DNA of 9,611 bases from Nitrospira sp. (GTDB lineage: Bacteria > Nitrospirota > Nitrospiria > Nitrospirales > Nitrospiraceae). The notes beneath the pieces are model-generated. The model searched no databases. It was given only the letters and a program-made list of their open reading frames with translations, and had not been told where the DNA came from. Location of the stretch: assembly GCA_015904075.1 (NCBI GenBank), contig JABMDH010000013.1:12656-22266 (forward strand). The letters are read 5' to 3'. This document shows, piece after piece, positions 6,133 to 9,611 of this stretch (positions within the stretch are counted from its first letter, which is position 1; every line of letters begins with the position of its first letter). The position numbers were made by a program, and so were the translations under genes.

Positions 6133-6530
6133 ACCATCCCGGTCTGTTCCTGCGAGTTAAATCCCAGTCTTTCATAAAAACCGGGGCGCCTGGTACAAAG
6201 CCAAAACAGCTCGATCTTTTTGAGGCGAGGGTGGTCGAGAATACGCTGAACGATGGCAGTACCGATACCATGTTTCTGATAGGCCTTGTCGACGATGACA
6301 TCCCAAATCGTTGCCCGATAGACAAAATCCGTCAGTACGCGACCGAATCCGACTAACAGATCGCCGTCCCATGCACAGAGCGCGACGTCAGTATGACGAA
6401 GCATCTCCTTGGCGTCTTCGATCGTTCGATGCTTTGCCCAGGGAGCTTGATGAAACAGCCGCAGCAGCTGAGCGGCGGAGAGATCTTTCTTTTCTGAAAA
6501 GGTGATGACGGGCTTGAGGGTTGGAGGCAT
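6099..6530 (-). CDS. GNAT-family N-acetyltransferase
   Basis: A 143-residue single-domain GNAT protein, expected to move an acetyl group from acetyl-CoA to an unidentified amine. Visible features are the mid-domain strand ALCAWDGDLLVGFGRVLTD (about 50-68), then IWDVIVDKAYQKHGIGTAIV (about 75-94), where the Gln-Lys-His-Gly-Ile-Gly run is the motif A pyrophosphate-binding loop. After that come a helix, the strand ELFWLCTRRPGFYERLGF (about 107-124) with the usual Phe-Tyr-x-x-Leu-Gly-Phe motif B, and a short tail. The length is normal for small family members. No clear ribosome site precedes the ATG at 6530. The last nine or so residues come from the short repeat at 6097-6132, so the natural end may once have been different. 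It is transcribed away from the small zinc-ribbon gene, the two ATGs being 62 bases apart. The substrate cannot be assigned. Confidence 0.85.
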   Translation of the reverse strand: MPPTLKPVITFSEKKDLSAAQLLRLFHQAPWAKHRTIEDAKEMLRHTDVALCAWDGDLLVGFGRVLTDFVYRATIWDVIVDKAYQKHGIGTAIVQRILDHPRLKKIELFWLCTRRPGFYERLGFNSQEQTGMVWSRSKQARSE

Positions 6531-6592
6531 CTTGTACTAGATTATCTTGTACGTGCGGTCGTTTGCCGCATGCGGAGTGTACGAGGAAAACT

Positions 6593-6772
6593 ATGTCAAC
6601 GCAAGTCCGTAGCTGCCAGAAATGTTTTCAGCTCATGTGGCTGACAGCTGATCAGTATGAGCTCTTGGATGAGGGCACAATCCGTGCGAAATGTCCCCAC
6701 TGTGGCACGCTGGTTCGCTTCAAGCTGGTGACAGAGGGCCCGAATGCGACCGGTCCAAAGATGGGCCACTAA
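6593..6772 (+). CDS. Small zinc-ribbon protein, 59 residues
   Basis: A 59-residue basic protein with two CxxC pairs, CysGlnLysCys (residues 8-11) and CysProHisCys (residues 38-41), separated by 26 residues, the layout of a treble-clef or zinc-ribbon domain binding one Zn2+. The segment between them includes the hydrophobic FQLMWLTADQYELL, and the part after the second pair (GTLVRFKLV) looks like the closing beta-strand. The ATG at 6593 is chosen over one at 6521 because it has GAGGA (6583-6587) five bases upstream and because the earlier 24 codons overlap the GNAT start and look random. No function can be named: such proteins may bind nucleic acid, act as partners of larger complexes, or resemble FmdB-like regulatory zinc ribbons. 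It is convergent with the 140-residue gene that ends at 6813. Confidence 0.75.
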   Translation: MSTQVRSCQKCFQLMWLTADQYELLDEGTIRAKCPHCGTLVRFKLVTEGPNATGPKMGH

Positions 6773-6812
6773 GCAGGAACGAGTGAGTGGAAACGTTCGG
6801 CTCAACTGTGTT

Positions 6813-7235
6813 TCACATCCCGCGTCCTGCACCGTCTAATTCAGGTTTGTTGCCGGGTAGAATCTTGTGGAGAGCAGCGCGATAGTCGCCCATGTGCTTC
6901 TCATCGAGTCGCCCGACTTCAATCTCCTTGTCCTGTTTCATCCGCTCCAATTGATCGAGCAAGGCTAAAAGGGACTGAACCGCTCCCAACAACCTGCCGG
7001 CTTCGAACGCTTCGAGAGATTCGATCAACGAATGGTTGAGGCTTCTGTATGGAGTCCCTGCGCTCTGCGCCCTGATGCGTGACACCAGATCCTCATAGTC
7101 TTCAATCGCTTCGAGCTGCGGTTTTATGCCGGCAGGCACAGCCGACAAATGGACAATTGGAGGCAACTTGGCTGCATACAGCTTAAGCTGAGAGGTCAGT
7201 CCTCCAATCACATCCAGCATGTCGGCAGTCTGCAT
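6813..7235 (-). CDS. Hypothetical protein, 140 residues, coupled to rluD
   Basis: No family is recognised. The 140-residue product has no signal peptide or membrane segment and looks largely alpha-helical, with a charged helical part rich in Glu, Lys and Leu near residues 84-120 (LLALLDQLERMKQDKEIEVGR) that could form a short coiled coil. The C-terminus is Gly- and Pro-containing and probably flexible. It begins eight bases after the rluD stop, and its ribosome site AGGA overlaps that stop (TTTAGGAAAAGCCATG on the minus strand), so it should be translated from the rluD transcript. This arrangement and the regular codon use support a real gene. It is the last gene of the leftward cluster. A link to ribosome or RNA modification is conceivable from the neighbour only. 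Confidence 0.75.
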   Translation of the reverse strand: MQTADMLDVIGGLTSQLKLYAAKLPPIVHLSAVPAGIKPQLEAIEDYEDLVSRIRAQSAGTPYRSLNHSLIESLEAFEAGRLLGAVQSLLALLDQLERMKQDKEIEVGRLDEKHMGDYRAALHKILPGNKPELDGAGRGM

Positions 7236-7243
7236 GGCTTTTC

Positions 7244-8212
7244 CTAAATGGTCGCGTCTATACGCCCGTCATGGGTCAAGTGTTCAATCGCCTTAGACAC
7301 GGTCTCCATATCCACTGGAAAGGGCCGGGTAAACTCTTGAACCTCTCCGGTCGTGGGATGCTGAAACCCCAATGTCCTGGCATGAAGCATCACACGCGGA
7401 ATCTCGATGGAATCGACCGCACACACCTTTTTCCCACCGTAGGTTTGATCGCCTAGAATGGGATGGCCCAGGGACGTCAGATGGACCCGCAATTGATGTG
7501 TGCGCCCGGTGCGCGGATAGAGCAAGACATGCGCAGCCAGTTTGCCATACCGACGGTCGACGTGGTACTCGGTCACGGATTCTTTAGGCCGCGCCGTGCG
7601 GGCAGAAAATTTCTTGCGCTCCTTCGAATCACGCCCGATGGCCAATTCAATCAAACCACGGCCCTTCTTTGGGATGCCCCAGATTAAGGCTTCGTACACC
7701 CGCGTGATGGTGTGGTGTTTAAATTGTGCGGCAAGATGACGGTGCGCCTGATCGGTTTTGGCGATCACCATGACGCCGGATGTCTCCTTATCCAACCGAT
7801 GCACAAGACCGGGCCGTTCCTTTCCACCGATGGATGAGACTGTCCCTCCGGACGTTTGGAAGTGATGAAGCAATGCATTCACCAATGTTCCGGTCCAATT
7901 GCCGGGTGCCGGATGCACGACAATCCCCGCCGGCTTATTCAGAATGAGCAGCGCGTCATCTTCATACAGGACATCCAATGGAATGGCCTCGCCCTTGAGT
8001 GCGAGCGGTTCCGGCTTCGGCACATCCATCGTAATCTTGTCACCGGGCTTGATCTTCTGGCTGGGCTTGACTATGGCATTGTTGATACGGATACGGCCGA
8101 GTTCGATCAACCGCTGAAGCGCAGACCGCGACATATCCCGTTCGTGGTTGACGAGAAAGACATCCAACCGTTTCGGCTGTTCACCGGCCGTGATGAGAAA
8201 TTCCGTGATCAT
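7244..8212 (-). CDS. rluD: 23S rRNA pseudouridine synthase, RluD/RluC type
   Basis: Cytoplasmic enzyme of the RluA family that converts selected uridines of 23S rRNA to pseudouridine. It is 322 residues, the usual size for RluD. An S4 RNA-binding domain lies at about residues 13-60 (RLDVFL...SALQRLIELGRIRINN). The catalytic domain follows with LNKPAGIVVHP (91-101), HRLDKETSG (138-146; Asp141 is the expected catalytic nucleophile), RVYEALIWG (171-179) and RTGRTHQLRVHL (234-245), all hallmark motifs of the family. The ATG at 8212 is the family start, although the upstream ribosome site is weak. The exact target uridines (in E. coli RluD modifies 1911, 1915 and 1917) cannot be proved from sequence, so RluC-like specificity is an alternative. 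It lies 73 bases downstream of atpC, and no clear terminator separates them. Confidence 0.92.
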   Translation of the reverse strand: MITEFLITAGEQPKRLDVFLVNHERDMSRSALQRLIELGRIRINNAIVKPSQKIKPGDKITMDVPKPEPLALKGEAIPLDVLYEDDALLILNKPAGIVVHPAPGNWTGTLVNALLHHFQTSGGTVSSIGGKERPGLVHRLDKETSGVMVIAKTDQAHRHLAAQFKHHTITRVYEALIWGIPKKGRGLIELAIGRDSKERKKFSARTARPKESVTEYHVDRRYGKLAAHVLLYPRTGRTHQLRVHLTSLGHPILGDQTYGGKKVCAVDSIEIPRVMLHARTLGFQHPTTGEVQEFTRPFPVDMETVSKAIEHLTHDGRIDATI

Positions 8213-8285
8213 GGAGACCCACGCTACTGGAGGGAACAGCCAGATTCAACTGCGCTCGTACGGAGGAAAACCCGAGGGGGTGGGA

Positions 8286-8708
8286 TCAGGCGTGGCCGGT
8301 CTTACGGGTGCGTTCGGCAATCTTCTTGCGAAGACGGGCTTTTTCGAGACTCATCTGGGCTTCTTTCACTTCGGAAGGCAGGCCTCCTGCCTGGAGCCGT
8401 TGTTCGGCCTCTTCCACCTTGGCCGTAGCACGCTCGATATCGATGTCCTCCGCCTTCTCTGCAATTTCGGCCATGACGGTGACTTTGGTCGGCGTCACTT
8501 CCGCATAGCCCCAGAGAATCACCATATGACTCGTTTGATCGCCCACTCGATACCGAAGCTCTCCGATCTTCAAGGTCGAGAGAAAATGACAGTGTCCCGG
8601 CAATACGCCAAACTCGCCTTCCGAGCCTGGCGCAATGACTTCATCCACCTGCTGGCTCAGCAGCTGTCTCTCCGGCGTCACCACTTCTAACAGAATCTTT
8701 CCCGCCAT
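8286..8708 (-). CDS. atpC: F1F0 ATP synthase epsilon subunit
   Basis: The epsilon subunit belongs to the central stalk of the F1 sector and regulates ATP hydrolysis. It is 140 residues, typical of the family. The N-terminal beta-sandwich spans about residues 4-85, with the conserved VTPERQLLSQQVDEVIAPGSEGEFGVLPGH and a second sheet part ending in AEVTPTKVTVMAE. The C-terminal helical hairpin (about 88-135; IERATAKVEEAEQRL, then VKEAQMSLEKARLRKKIAERTRK) is the inhibitory domain. The minus-strand GAGGG (8713-8717) four bases before the ATG is a good ribosome site. It follows atpD, the common order, but with an unusually long 129-base gap that holds a large palindrome. Confidence 0.95.
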   Translation of the reverse strand: MAGKILLEVVTPERQLLSQQVDEVIAPGSEGEFGVLPGHCHFLSTLKIGELRYRVGDQTSHMVILWGYAEVTPTKVTVMAEIAEKAEDIDIERATAKVEEAEQRLQAGGLPSEVKEAQMSLEKARLRKKIAERTRKTGHA

Positions 8709-8752
8709 TCTTCCCTCAGCCTTCCCTCATCACCAGCAGCCGGGCAAGCGAT

Positions 8753-8820
8753 GCGTCCTCGACTGCGCGCATGCAACGAGGGTCTTCTGAGACCGCGCGT
8801 TGCGCGAGCACGGAGGACGC
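8753..8820. repeat. 68-bp nested palindrome between atpD and atpC
   Basis: The outer arms GCGTCCTC (8753-8760) and GAGGACGC (8813-8820) are perfectly complementary. Further in, GCAACG (8773-8778) pairs with CGTTGC (8798-8803), and the core GGTCT-TCTG-AGACC (8781-8794) is a perfect five-pair hairpin. The whole forms a long imperfect stem-loop in either strand's transcript. There is no run of T after it in the leftward direction, so a classical terminator is unlikely. It may be a REP-like repeat or an RNA structure that tunes the beta to epsilon expression ratio. Confidence 0.75.
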
Positions 8821-8837
8821 TCGGTTCGCCCGACTCT

Positions 8838-9611
<774 letters not shown>

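Noticed and set aside
6773..6830. GCAGGA/TCCTGC inverted repeat in the convergent gap as a bidirectional terminator
   Set aside because: Only six base pairs with a 46-base loop, no T-tracts, and the right arm lies inside the coding region of the 140-residue gene.
7856..8690. Plus-strand frames opposite rluD and atpC
   Set aside because: Both real genes on the other strand have complete family motifs, so these are antisense shadows.

Overview
The window (about 58% G+C by eye) looks like chromosomal DNA of a Gram-negative bacterium. The likeliest source is Nitrospira or a close relative in the Nitrospirota. That is inference: it rests on the general look of the proteins, an outer-membrane beta-barrel protein, and GC-rich palindromic repeats at gene ends that resemble repeats I remember from Nitrospira genomes. 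No database search was possible.

Left part (1-6100): the remains of a tandem duplication about 4.5 kb apart. Copy A (1-1342) holds the 3' two thirds of a zinc/manganese-type ABC permease gene (znuB-like), broken by a one-base frameshift, followed by an intact small outer-membrane beta-barrel gene. Copy B (4482-5833) is the same pair, but here the permease is intact and the beta-barrel gene has lost its 3' end to a repeat element. Between them lie a truncated, convergent anmK (1,6-anhydro-N-acetylmuramic acid kinase) and a complete znuA-znuC-znuB metal-uptake operon. In the importer, ZnuA captures the metal in the periplasm, ZnuB forms the inner-membrane channel and ZnuC supplies ATP hydrolysis. 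Finding the barrel protein downstream of the permease in both copies suggests, but does not prove, a link to metal supply across the outer membrane.

Middle (5834-6772): a composite repeat region with a palindromic element, then a leftward GNAT acetyltransferase gene and a rightward 59-residue zinc-ribbon protein gene. A 24-base perfect repeat (36 bases with four mismatches) sits at the 3' end of the GNAT gene and exactly where anmK stops resembling its family.

Right part (6813-9611): a leftward housekeeping cluster, in transcription order atpD (F1 beta subunit, cut by the window edge), atpC (epsilon), an RluD-type pseudouridine synthase, and an unrecognised 140-residue protein whose ribosome binding site overlaps the rluD stop codon. 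A 68-bp nested palindrome lies between atpD and atpC.

I found no defence system, CRISPR array, transposase, phage gene or RNA gene. The interest lies in genome remodelling: a duplicated zinc-import/beta-barrel module in which each copy carries a different lesion, with repeats at the break points.
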